From the NCBI GenBank assembly GCA_028707415.1, contig JAQWBC010000007.1:1-16788 (forward strand): a stretch of 16,788 nucleotides of DNA, written 5' to 3'. Below the pieces are notes generated by a model. That model had not been told where the DNA came from. It was given only the letters and a program-made list of their open reading frames with translations, and did not search any database. Position 1 is the first letter of the stretch. Every line of letters starts with the position of its first letter. Made by a program: the position numbers and the translations under genes. This stretch comes from Candidatus Izemoplasmatales bacterium (lineage in GTDB: Bacteria > Bacillota_I > Bacilli_A > Izemoplasmatales > Hujiaoplasmataceae). This document shows positions 1 through 6,712 of the stretch, in pieces.

Positions 1-735
1 TATCAAATCCCGAACTTCACGAAATCGCAAAACCATCGACTTTTGGGAATTGTCGACGATTCCATATAATTCCGGAACCAATTTAAAAACCATCATCATT
101 TCCTCTGATTCGGCAATCTTGAATGCCTCTTCATAATTGTTTGTATATTCAGGAATAACCGCTGCGATACAATCGGGAACTTTTCTTTCGATAAGGTGAG
201 CCCGAATCAATGACTTATCAATCGGAGTGAAGTGCATCACTTGTGAACGCGATACAATCGTTTTTAACAGTGAATTGAAACTGTCGGTAATCATGATGGC
301 ATAAATATCAAGTCCGGGTTCTTCCAATGTTTTCAATAAAGCGTTGGCCGCTTCGGATCGAAACCGGTGAGCGTCATCTATGATATATATTCGCGGTCCG
401 GATTCTACTGCCGTTTTTGATAATTCATCAATTATTTGTTTAATTTGCTCTTTTTTTATGTATTCGCCTTCCGGTTTGATAAGAAAAACATTGGGATGAA
501 GATTTTCCTCGATTCGTCGACAATTTATACATTCACCACAAGGATCTTGATTCAAAGAAGGAGCAGTACATAACAATCGTTTCGCGAACAAAAACGCGGC
601 GTCCAATTTCTTGGTTCCCCGTGGTCCTTCAAAGATATATGCATGCGAGAGTCGGCCTTTTTTAAAGCTATTAAGTAACATTTGCGCGACTCGCGGTTGA
701 TATGCATTAAAATCTTCAAATTGCGAAAAAGACAT
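1..735 (-). CDS. holB: DNA polymerase III delta' subunit (clamp loader), C-terminus cut by window edge
   Basis: The first 245 residues are visible and read open to the left edge. The delta' subunit is the structural stator of the clamp loader that places the beta sliding clamp on DNA. Visible features are the N-terminal RLSHAYIFEGPRGT stretch (residues 28-41), a four-Cys zinc module (C56, C66, C69, C72), a Walker-B-like IIDDAH (118-123), the LLKTLEEP segment (134-141) and VSRSQ (161-165) where the family SRC motif lies. The P-loop is degenerate: GPRGTKKL lacks the glycine before the first lysine, so ATP binding is doubtful, as is accepted for delta' subunits. The start at 735 has a GGAGGT ribosome site at 741-746, and tmk ends 16 bases upstream, so the two are probably co-transcribed. 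The identity as delta' rather than gamma/tau rests on the position next to tmk, the poor P-loop and the SRS motif. Confidence 0.93.
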   Translation of the reverse strand, partial: MSFSQFEDFNAYQPRVAQMLLNSFKKGRLSHAYIFEGPRGTKKLDAAFLFAKRLLCTAPSLNQDPCGECINCRRIEENLHPNVFLIKPEGEYIKKEQIKQIIDELSKTAVESGPRIYIIDDAHRFRSEAANALLKTLEEPGLDIYAIMITDSFNSLLKTIVSRSQVMHFTPIDKSLIRAHLIERKVPDCIAAVIPEYTNNYEEAFKIAESEEMMMVFKLVPELYGIVDNSQKSMVLRFREVRDLI

Positions 736-751
736 GCGTAACCTCCATTGA

Positions 752-1375
752 CTAGATATGTTTTTCGATTAATTCAATTGTCGCTTTCGATACTTCATCA
801 ATTGAACCTTCGCCATTTACGGCGATAATGCGATTGGGAAACCGTTTCATTAAAGCTTGATATCCATCATAAATCAGATGGTAGAAATCGTGATTTTCCA
901 AATCCAGTCGGTTCACTTCGCGACCCTTGTTATTAAAAACACGAGCCAATCCCACTTCTGGACGAACATCGATCAAAACGGTCAAATCTGGCATTATATC
1001 TTCTACGGCATACTGGTTAATTGCCAACACTTGATCGACTCCTAATTTTCTCGCCACACCCTGATATACTAAAGAACTGTCGATAGCGCGGTCGCAAAAA
1101 ACAAGCTTACCTGCTTTTAGTGCCGGAACGATTTTCTCAACGATATGTTGTCTGCGGGAAGCCGCGAATAGCAAAGCTTCCGTTCTGGCATCCATCTCCG
1201 TATGTGATTTGTCAAGGATGATATTCCGAATTTTTGCAGCAATCGGTGTGCCTCCGGGTTCTCGAGTCATCACGACAACATAGCCCTTATTTGAAAAATA
1301 ATCAGCTACCCGACGGATAATCGAGGTTTTCCCCGACCCTTCGGTGCCTTCAAATGTAATGAATTTTCCCAACAT
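752..1375 (-). CDS. tmk: Thymidylate kinase (dTMP kinase)
   Basis: This enzyme phosphorylates dTMP to dTDP with ATP, the step both dTTP routes share. At 207 residues it has the family's normal length. The P-loop is GTEGSGKTS (residues 10-18), followed by the TREPGG motif (37-42), an ASRRQHI segment near 72-78, the catalytic DR pair at 95-96 (in CDRAIDS), and a LID region with GREVNRLDLE. The start codon ATG at 1375 is preceded by an AGGTGAT ribosome site. It is divergent from the ABC transporter genes and sits directly before holB, a tmk-holB linkage common in Bacillota, where one or two small genes often lie between them; none is present here. Confidence 0.97.
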   Translation of the reverse strand: MLGKFITFEGTEGSGKTSIIRRVADYFSNKGYVVVMTREPGGTPIAAKIRNIILDKSHTEMDARTEALLFAASRRQHIVEKIVPALKAGKLVFCDRAIDSSLVYQGVARKLGVDQVLAINQYAVEDIMPDLTVLIDVRPEVGLARVFNNKGREVNRLDLENHDFYHLIYDGYQALMKRFPNRIIAVNGEGSIDEVSKATIELIEKHI

Positions 1376-1399
1376 CTAAATCACCTGCTTTACCTATTT

Positions 1400-1408
1400 A
1401 TTATCTCA
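1400..1408 (-). promoter_or_regulatory. Probable extended -10 promoter for tmk-holB
   Basis: Read on the minus strand, the segment is TGA followed by GATAAT, a TG-n extended -10 with five of six bases matching TATAAT. No good -35 box is seen 16-18 bases upstream. The predicted start of transcription, near 1393, gives a leader of about 18 bases before the tmk ATG, similar to the leaders predicted for the other two promoters in this window. tmk needs a promoter here because its upstream neighbour is divergent. Confidence 0.4.
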
Positions 1409-1437
1409 CACAAGTCCCTCTTTTTGTAGTTTTTATT

Positions 1438-1465
1438 TTAACAAATACAGGAGATATGATACAAT
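1438..1465 (+). promoter_or_regulatory. Probable sigma-A-type promoter of the znuC-znuB pair
   Basis: A -35 box TTAACA (1438-1443) is followed, after a 16-base spacer, by TACAAT (1460-1465), which is preceded by TGA (1457-1459), an extended -10. Transcription should start near 1472. This argues against translation from the in-frame ATG at 1456, which lies inside the promoter, and for the ATG at 1489. A partial dyad, GATAT (1453-1457) and ATATC (1466-1470), overlaps the -10 and could be an operator, but it does not match a known Zur, Fur or MntR box well. Confidence 0.55.
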
Positions 1466-1488
1466 ATATCAAAAGGCTTGGTGATTAT

Positions 1489-2157
1489 ATGCAGATTGAT
1501 ATCAATAATCTTTCTTTTGCCTACGGGCACAAGCTTGTCTTGGAAAAATTATCTCTGATTGTCAACCCGGGAAGTTTTTTGGTTATTCGAGGAAAAAACG
1601 GAACCGGTAAAACCACTTTAATCAAATGTTTACTCGGAATCAACTTAGTCAAAAATGGGATGATTTTTTATGATCATAACGATATCAATAGTTTTAAAGA
1701 TTGGACATCTGTTGGGTATGTCTCGCAAGTCATCGACGAGTTCAACTATGAATTTCCAATTACCGTCAATGAACTTCTTAACATTACCCGGCTTCGTAAG
1801 GTCAAAGAAAACCGAAAACTCAAATTACTAGATCAGATGGGAATCTTAGAAATTCTCAATGAAAATATTGGTTCTTTGTCCGGAGGTCAATTACAAAGAG
1901 TATTCATTGTTAAATCAATACTCAATCATCCTTCCTTATTGATTCTCGATGAACCGACCGCATCAATTGACAAAAAAAATGTCGAATATTTCTATGAGAC
2001 AGTCAATCAACTTAACGCAGAAGGCACCACCATCATCTTGATTACTCATGATGAATATCTCGATAGTTACAATTATAGTCACGTATTACAAATGAACTCT
2101 GATTTTTCCTACGCTTTCCGTAAACGTAACGCTATTGAAGAAAAGGAGGCGAAATAA
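1489..2157 (+). CDS. znuC: Metal-type ABC transporter, ATP-binding protein (ZnuC/AdcC-like)
   Basis: This is the cytosolic ATPase that would drive import of a divalent metal, probably zinc or manganese, through the permease encoded next. With the ATG at 1489 it has 222 residues, normal for ZnuC/AdcC/MntA-type ATPases. It shows Walker A GKNGTGKTT (35-43), Q-loop Gln80, signature LSGGQLQR (130-137), Walker B LLILDEPTAS (150-159) and the H-loop His187. An ATG 33 bases upstream is in frame but lies within the promoter, and its AGGAG stands only two bases away. The chosen ATG has a GGTGAT ribosome site at 1480-1485. The stop overlaps the next start by one base, with AAAGGAGG just before it. Metal specificity is inferred from family and partner, not shown by the sequence. 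Confidence 0.85.
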   Translation: MQIDINNLSFAYGHKLVLEKLSLIVNPGSFLVIRGKNGTGKTTLIKCLLGINLVKNGMIFYDHNDINSFKDWTSVGYVSQVIDEFNYEFPITVNELLNITRLRKVKENRKLKLLDQMGILEILNENIGSLSGGQLQRVFIVKSILNHPSLLILDEPTASIDKKNVEYFYETVNQLNAEGTTIILITHDEYLDSYNYSHVLQMNSDFSYAFRKRNAIEEKEAK

Positions 2158-3047
2158 TGTTTTTATCCTTCTTTTCCGATCTCATCGAACAAGACTTTAT
2201 GCTAAGAGCATTAATTTCTGGTTTGATTTTAGGTGTCATTGCCCCCCTTATCGGATCGATTGTCGTCATTCGAAGACTTTCATTTATCGCCGATACCTTA
2301 GGCCATTTTTCTTTAGTAGGCATCTCAGTTAGTTTATTTCTTTCGGTAACCGTACCGGGAACATTGTCGGTCATTTTAGCGGAAAATCCTTTATATTTTG
2401 GCATTGCTTTATCAGTTATCGGGGGTTTACTCATCGAATTGTTTCGTCGGTATTACAAGACCTATAAAGAAATATCGATGGTCATCGTCATGAGCATAGG
2501 AACAGCATTAAGTGCTATTTTCTTATCAATCTCTGGGAAAACCGGAACTTTATATAACTATATGTTCGGCTCAATTTTAACCATTTCTTGGGACTCGGTA
2601 ATCATGGTCGCTGTCGCTGCCGTTCTTGTCTTCTTCCTTTTTGCTTTCTTTGGCAAACAGATTATCTCTGTCAGTTTTGATGAAAATAACGCTAAGTTCC
2701 GCGGTGTTAACCTCGGTTTGTTTCAAATCATCTTTATCATCATGTTATCTATCGTTGTTTCGGTAATGTTGGAATCAGCTGGGGTCTTATTAATCTCTTC
2801 CATGATGATTATCCCCATTGCTGCTTCTATGAAAATCGGTTGGAGTTATCGTTCGACAACCACAATTGCGATAATGTTCTCAGAATTGTCCGTAATCATC
2901 GGCTTGTGGGCTTCTTATTCTTTTCATCTTCCCAGCGGCGCAGCTATCGTGTCGGTTAATGTCATCATTTTAGTTGTCGTAGCTTTGCTTCGAAAAGCAA
3001 TTCAAAAACATAATATAGCTAAACACCCATCCGAACCAACAGAATAG
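2157..3047 (+). CDS. znuB: Metal-type ABC transporter permease (ZnuB/AdcB-like, ABC-3 family)
   Basis: This 296-residue membrane protein has about eight hydrophobic segments and the family segment RRLSFIADTLGHFSLVGIS near residues 39-57, where ABC-3 permeases carry RR-S--D-LSH. The late segment SAGVLLISSMMIIPIAAS (near 209-226) is the other conserved block and includes the coupling region to the ATPase. It belongs to the family that imports zinc, manganese or iron. It is translationally coupled to the ATPase gene (TAATG overlap, strong AAAGGAGG at 2142-2149). No substrate-binding lipoprotein gene (znuA/adcA) follows or precedes it, so the binding protein must be encoded elsewhere. A terminator lies about 80 bases downstream. 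Confidence 0.87.
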   Translation: MFLSFFSDLIEQDFMLRALISGLILGVIAPLIGSIVVIRRLSFIADTLGHFSLVGISVSLFLSVTVPGTLSVILAENPLYFGIALSVIGGLLIELFRRYYKTYKEISMVIVMSIGTALSAIFLSISGKTGTLYNYMFGSILTISWDSVIMVAVAAVLVFFLFAFFGKQIISVSFDENNAKFRGVNLGLFQIIFIIMLSIVVSVMLESAGVLLISSMMIIPIAASMKIGWSYRSTTTIAIMFSELSVIIGLWASYSFHLPSGAAIVSVNVIILVVVALLRKAIQKHNIAKHPSEPTE

Positions 3048-3125
3048 ACTGAACCCCGAAGAATGCTCTCATGGTTATCTAATATGATTCAATGAAGTAG
3101 ACGGCTTTTAAAACTGTGAACTGAT

Positions 3126-3170
3126 AAGATGTTAGTAGACACAAAAAAGTGTGTTCAATAACATCTTTTT
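3126..3170 (+). terminator. Rho-independent terminator of the znuC-znuB transcript
   Basis: A perfect 9-bp stem, AAGATGTTA (3126-3134) with TAACATCTT (3159-3167), encloses an inner stem ACAC/GTGT (3139-3142 and 3149-3152) around an A6 loop. The outer stem runs into T5 at 3166-3170. The T-run is present only on the plus side, so it serves the ABC transporter transcript, ending it about 80-120 bases after the stop codon. Confidence 0.75.
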
Positions 3171-3510
3171 CTATATTGGACTGGCATGGTTTTTTTTCAG
3201 CGCGAACGCAATGGTATCGTATAGGTACATAATGATAGGTCAAAATATATATGTTCAATACAATAAACGGCCATTTTTTGAGCAATTGGAGCAACTCCAC
3301 GCAACATGTCTGCCAAACATCGAAAAAAAGCAACTTGTGAATGTGTGATTGCGCAACACAAAAATTCGGACACAAAAACGTGATAAACTTGCTAATTTCA
3401 AGACGTCCATATATCAAAATGTTTATTCATAACATGACAAAAACATCTAAATTTGGCAATTTAGAAAAAGTAAATATCGTTTATTATTATCGAAATTTAT
3501 ACAATTTAAG

Positions 3511-3559
3511 GCCACAACATCCTTCGGCTTCTCCTGCCGAAGATTTTGTGCCCCTTTTT
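3511..3559 (+). terminator. GC-rich hairpin, possible terminator
   Basis: A perfect 7-bp stem CTTCGGC (3522-3528) and GCCGAAG (3536-3542), with a 7-base loop, is extended by a small internal loop and a second stem CACAA (3513-3517) with TTGTG (3546-3550). CCCC and then T5 (3555-3559) follow on the plus strand. It stands out in A+T-rich surroundings with no gene nearby. It could be a second terminator for plus-strand transcripts or the 3' end of a small RNA. The four C before the T-run weaken the terminator reading. Confidence 0.4.
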
Positions 3560-3774
3560 CCTATATTCATTTTATTACTCGATGGAGAAATGTATGTAGT
3601 TGCGTGTACTCGTGTTGGCTGTATATGATCGAAAATATTCTTAAATTCGAGTTTTTCTTTTTGCGAAATTAGTCGACAAAACCTATTTGATTCCATTCAA
3701 CCATCTTGTCAAACAAGAAAAAGGCACAAATATAGTAATCGACTTCTCATGAATGATAATTATTTTTCTTATCC

Positions 3775-3792
3775 ATATGAATGGATTCATAT
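3775..3792. repeat. Perfect inverted repeat ATATGAAT-GG-ATTCATAT
   Basis: Two 8-base arms surround a central GG, the geometry of a dimeric repressor operator rather than an RNA hairpin, since the loop is too short. A Fur-like run TGATAATTATT lies about ten bases to its left. No gene start is near: truA ends at 3889 and points towards it. Function unknown; it may be chance in A+T-rich DNA. Confidence 0.35.
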
Positions 3793-3888
3793 CTATACGA
3801 ACTCCAAAGATACATGAACGCAAAACAACTTAATCCAAAATTGTTTTTTTCACTAATTGATGTTCGTTTTATTATCCCGAAGAACTTT

Positions 3889-4896
3889 TCAATATATTAC
3901 TTTCACAAGGTATAATCCGCCACCGAACGCAAGGTTTTGCGTGTATGTCCGACTTTTATCAGCGATTATAGCTAATATGTCTATATCCGTTTGACCACTC
4001 GCTATTTCCACTAAAGATCCGACAATTAATCGAATCATGTTATGTAAAAAACCATTACCGATAAATGTCAGATATAAATGTTTGTTTTTTACTTTCATAG
4101 AAGCTTCATATATAGTGCGTTTAGTCGATTCTTTTTCCCCTTTACAAAAACTCGAAAAGTCAAAAGTACCTACTAACTTGAATAATTCTTTTTCTATGAT
4201 ATCAAGATCAATTTTTCTTCCCGGGGTCCATTCATAGTTGCGTTTCAAGGCCGAGTACTCACCAAGATTGATGATATATTGATATTCTTTGCGATCGACA
4301 TCAAATCGCGAGTGAAACAAGGGGTGTACTTTTTTTACCGTTTTAACATGAATATCCTTTGGTAGAGCATGATTAAGTATCGTAAGCCATTTTTCTTCAG
4401 AAAAATCGTATTTCGTATCGAAGTGAACCGTTTGCTCTAGAGCATGAACCCCGGCATCCGTTCGTGAAGCGCCGGTTACACCGGTAGGACGATTATTAAT
4501 TACTGTTAAGATATCCATTAATTCTTTTTGAACAGTACGCACATTGGGTTGAATCTGAAATCCCGAGAAATTCGTTCCGTCGTACTCAATGACCAGTTTG
4601 ATTCTTTGCCGAATATCATCGGGATTAAATTCAACGATTTTGCCAATGAGATTGCCTTTGGCATAACATTTAATTAAATGGTCTTGAGCGTTACGAAAAG
4701 ACACGGTGACATTTGAGTCATCACTGATTATCTTCATCCCCGAAAAAAAATCCAATTGGTTTATTAGAGAATCAATAATTGCTTGTTTCCCTTGCTGATA
4801 TGATTTATCTGCTAAAATCAAGACGACATCCCCATCAAGAGATGCAAGCATGTTACCATCGCAAAAAGCCTTGGCAGAATCCATAAATTTGCTCAT
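3889..4896 (-). CDS. truA: tRNA pseudouridine(38-40) synthase TruA with an extra N-terminal domain
   Basis: TruA isomerises uridines 38-40 in the tRNA anticodon arm. The canonical enzyme starts around residue 98 (RIKLVIEYDGTNFSGFQ) and continues for about 238 residues, the usual full length of TruA. The catalytic aspartate is D147 in GASRTDAGVHA, and the late GNGFLHNMIRLIVGSL motif is present. Ahead of it lie about 97 residues that are not part of normal TruA and that I do not recognise. They look like a compact helix-strand-helix-strand-helix-strand unit with no signal peptide. The ATG at 4896 overlaps the ecfT stop as ATGA, with a GGTGA site just upstream. An upstream in-frame start at 4929 would lie deeper inside ecfT and is less likely. 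It is the last gene of the ecf operon, a linkage usual in Bacilli. Confidence 0.93.
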   Translation of the reverse strand: MSKFMDSAKAFCDGNMLASLDGDVVLILADKSYQQGKQAIIDSLINQLDFFSGMKIISDDSNVTVSFRNAQDHLIKCYAKGNLIGKIVEFNPDDIRQRIKLVIEYDGTNFSGFQIQPNVRTVQKELMDILTVINNRPTGVTGASRTDAGVHALEQTVHFDTKYDFSEEKWLTILNHALPKDIHVKTVKKVHPLFHSRFDVDRKEYQYIINLGEYSALKRNYEWTPGRKIDLDIIEKELFKLVGTFDFSSFCKGEKESTKRTIYEASMKVKNKHLYLTFIGNGFLHNMIRLIVGSLVEIASGQTDIDILAIIADKSRTYTQNLAFGGGLYLVKVIY

Positions 4897-5855
4897 AGAA
4901 CTTTCACCAAAATTGACCCGGCCAAGCACAAAACGGTGATGACCGTCGTAATCAAATCGCGATAGTTGAACTTCAGATCATGAATTCGGGTGCGTGGTTT
5001 TCCCGGCACAAAATTTCTTGATTCCATCGCATCAGCTAACTCCTCGCTGCGTTTGAAAGCAATGATAAACATCGGTACTAAAAGCGAAATCACTTGAACG
5101 ACTTTATCTTTCAATCTTCCTTCGGCAAAATCGGCTCCTCTACTGGCTTGAGCGTTCATTATTTTATTGGCCTCATCTAATATCGTAGGAATGTAACGCA
5201 AACTGATAGAGATGATTAATGCAAAGTCCTCAGAGTTCAATCCAATGGCCTTGAGCGGCCTTAGGAGGCTCTCTAAGCCCTGTGTCAACTCAGTGGGTTT
5301 AGTTGTTAGAGTCAAAACCGTTGAGAGCGTGATGATGATTAAAAGCCGGATTATAACAAAGCCCGACATAATTAATCCTTGATCATATATTGTCAACTGC
5401 CAAGTTGTCCAAAGAGGAGAAAAAGCCAAATTTTTCATGATAAAGAATAAACCAACAAGATAAGCAAAGAATAAAAGAAGCGAAAACTTCTTAAATGATG
5501 CCAATAACCGCCAGATAATCGTTGCCGCAATCATAAATAAAATGCTAAATGGTGATATCTGCATCGTCGCATCCAGTACAATCGTTCCCACGCGGTTGAA
5601 GGCAATCTGAAATACCAGAGTAAATAATAACAATACATATAATGGCTTTAATCCCTTGACAATTTTACGAATCGGAACCCGTCCGGCAATGATGAGGATT
5701 AAAGCAATGCCAAACCCAATCAAAACTTGCCAAATTGTTTCGAGCAAAAACGTCGCTACCATTAAGACTACAACAGCAATTATTTTTGTGCGTGGATCAA
5801 TGTGATAGAAAAAACTACTTCCCGGAATATACTGGCCAATGATAACGTTTTTCAT
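4893..5855 (-). CDS. ecfT: ECF transporter transmembrane (T) component EcfT, with an extra hydrophobic insertion
   Basis: EcfT is the membrane scaffold that links the two ATPases to substrate-specific S components for vitamin or metal uptake. Family marks are GQYIPGSSFFYHIDPRTK (7-24), TLTTKPTELTQGLE (182-195), SISLRYIPTILDEA (216-229) and the two coupling-helix motifs: SRG in NAQASRGADF (234-243) and SRN in AMESRNF (276-282), where the family usually has ARG. At 320 residues it is longer than the usual 265 or so. The excess lies at about residues 96-150, between the GTIVLD and TTWQLTIYDQGL segments that normally adjoin, and includes two hydrophobic stretches (about 103-118 and 124-141). It overlaps ecfA2 and truA by four bases each (ATGA), so translation is coupled. 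Confidence 0.94.
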   Translation of the reverse strand: MKNVIIGQYIPGSSFFYHIDPRTKIIAVVVLMVATFLLETIWQVLIGFGIALILIIAGRVPIRKIVKGLKPLYVLLLFTLVFQIAFNRVGTIVLDATMQISPFSILFMIAATIIWRLLASFKKFSLLLFFAYLVGLFFIMKNLAFSPLWTTWQLTIYDQGLIMSGFVIIRLLIIITLSTVLTLTTKPTELTQGLESLLRPLKAIGLNSEDFALIISISLRYIPTILDEANKIMNAQASRGADFAEGRLKDKVVQVISLLVPMFIIAFKRSEELADAMESRNFVPGKPRTRIHDLKFNYRDLITTVITVLCLAGSILVKVL

Positions 5856-6712
5856 GATTGCACCGCTTTCGCAATGGTGGAAACAGCGGCATCAATCGTT
5901 TTTTGATAAATGTCAAGGTTGTAATGAAATTTATCATTAATTGATCTTAATACGCTAATAGTTGCTGGGTAATCAAGATGCCACTTATCAATATCGTGAC
6001 GGTGAAACAAATAATCCGGAGTTCCGTCAAATTCCAACATTCCTTCATTTAAGACCAATACTCGATTGGTATATTCATAGACAAGATCCATATCGTGAGT
6101 AATAATAATAATTGTTTTTCCGGTTTCTTTTTGGATGCTCTTAAACAAATTCATTAACAATTTTTTTCCAGCCGGATCGAGCCCGGAGGTCGGTTCGTCA
6201 AGAATCAGAATCTTGGGATTCATCGCTAAAATACCGGCAATTGATACTCTTTTCTTTTCGCCGCCGGATAAATTAAACGGGTTCCGAGTCAGATATTTAT
6301 CACTGAGCCCCACCATGTTAAGGGCTTTTTTGGCCATTTCCCTGGCTTCTTCCTCGGGGACTCTAAAATTCTTCGGGCCAAACATAATATCTTTTTCAAC
6401 CGTTTCTTCAAATAACTGGTATTCTGGGAACTGGAACACAAGTCCGATTTGTTGCCGGATTGAATTGTACTTGATTTTTTTGTTTCGCTTAGCAGTAATG
6501 GGAACGCCATTTATTTCTACAGTTCCAGAAGTCGGAAAAATCAAAGCATTCATATGCTGAGCTAACGTTGACTTCCCCGAGCCGGTTTCGCCGACTAAAG
6601 CGATGAATTCATCTTTATCATTAATCGTTAATGAGATATCTTTTAAGGCTTCAAAGAATTGCTTTCCCCATCCTGGGTATTGGAAACTTACTTCTTTAAA
6701 CTGGATTCCCAT
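5852..6712 (-). CDS. ecfA2: ECF transporter ATPase EcfA2
   Basis: This is one of the two nonidentical ATPases of the ECF module; it pairs with EcfA1 and binds EcfT from the cytosol. At 286 residues it has normal length. It shows Walker A GETGSGKST (41-49), Q-loop Q94 in VFQFPEYQLF (the FPEYQLF form is typical of EcfA2), signature LSGGEKKR (148-155), Walker B LILDEPTSGLD (169-179) and His206 in ITHD. The start has a GGAGGA site at 6719-6724, six bases upstream. Its first 25 bases overlap the end of ecfA1, and it ends in an ATGA overlap with ecfT. Confidence 0.96.
   Translation of the reverse strand: MGIQFKEVSFQYPGWGKQFFEALKDISLTINDKDEFIALVGETGSGKSTLAQHMNALIFPTSGTVEINGVPITAKRNKKIKYNSIRQQIGLVFQFPEYQLFEETVEKDIMFGPKNFRVPEEEAREMAKKALNMVGLSDKYLTRNPFNLSGGEKKRVSIAGILAMNPKILILDEPTSGLDPAGKKLLMNLFKSIQKETGKTIIIITHDMDLVYEYTNRVLVLNEGMLEFDGTPDYLFHRHDIDKWHLDYPATISVLRSINDKFHYNLDIYQKTIDAAVSTIAKAVQS

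Larger units (their letters stand above)
3048..3888. other. 840-base gene-free gap between convergent genes
   Basis: The gap separates the 3' ends of the ZnuB-like gene (plus) and truA (minus). It is richer in A+T than its surroundings. Open frames of 60-110 codons exist on both strands, but none has a ribosome site, coherent composition or family resemblance. It holds a rho-independent terminator (3126-3170), a long GC-rich hairpin (3511-3559), a 7-bp hairpin CTAAATT/AATTTAG (3447-3464), a perfect palindrome (3775-3792), a Fur-box-like run TGATAATTATT (3755-3765) and an A+T-only-like stem AAAACAA/TTGTTTT with a T-run (3822-3850). I see no tRNA, tmRNA, RNase P or SRP RNA signature. It may hold a small RNA or decayed sequence. 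Confidence 0.6.

Noticed and set aside
1456..1488. Upstream ATG that would lengthen the ZnuC-like ATPase by 11 residues
   Set aside because: It lies within the predicted promoter, and AGGAG stands only two bases from it; family alignment starts at the ATG at 1489.
3151..3348. A plus-strand 65-codon frame with a hydrophobic start, possibly a small membrane peptide
   Set aside because: Its start is GTG inside the right part of the znuB terminator, with no ribosome site.
3079..3417. A minus-strand open frame of about 112 codons in the gene-free gap
   Set aside because: It opens at TTG without a ribosome site, crosses the terminator at 3126-3170, and its residues (many Cys, Tyr, His) look like random A+T-rich translation.
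3341..3628. A plus-strand open frame of about 95 codons in the gene-free gap
   Set aside because: No ribosome site, crosses the GC-rich hairpin at 3511-3559, and shows no domain or family resemblance.
3822..3850. AAAACAA/TTGTTTT hairpin followed by T's as a terminator
   Set aside because: The stem is almost all A-T with a 12-base loop, too weak to support as a separate feature; it is noted only in the gap entry.
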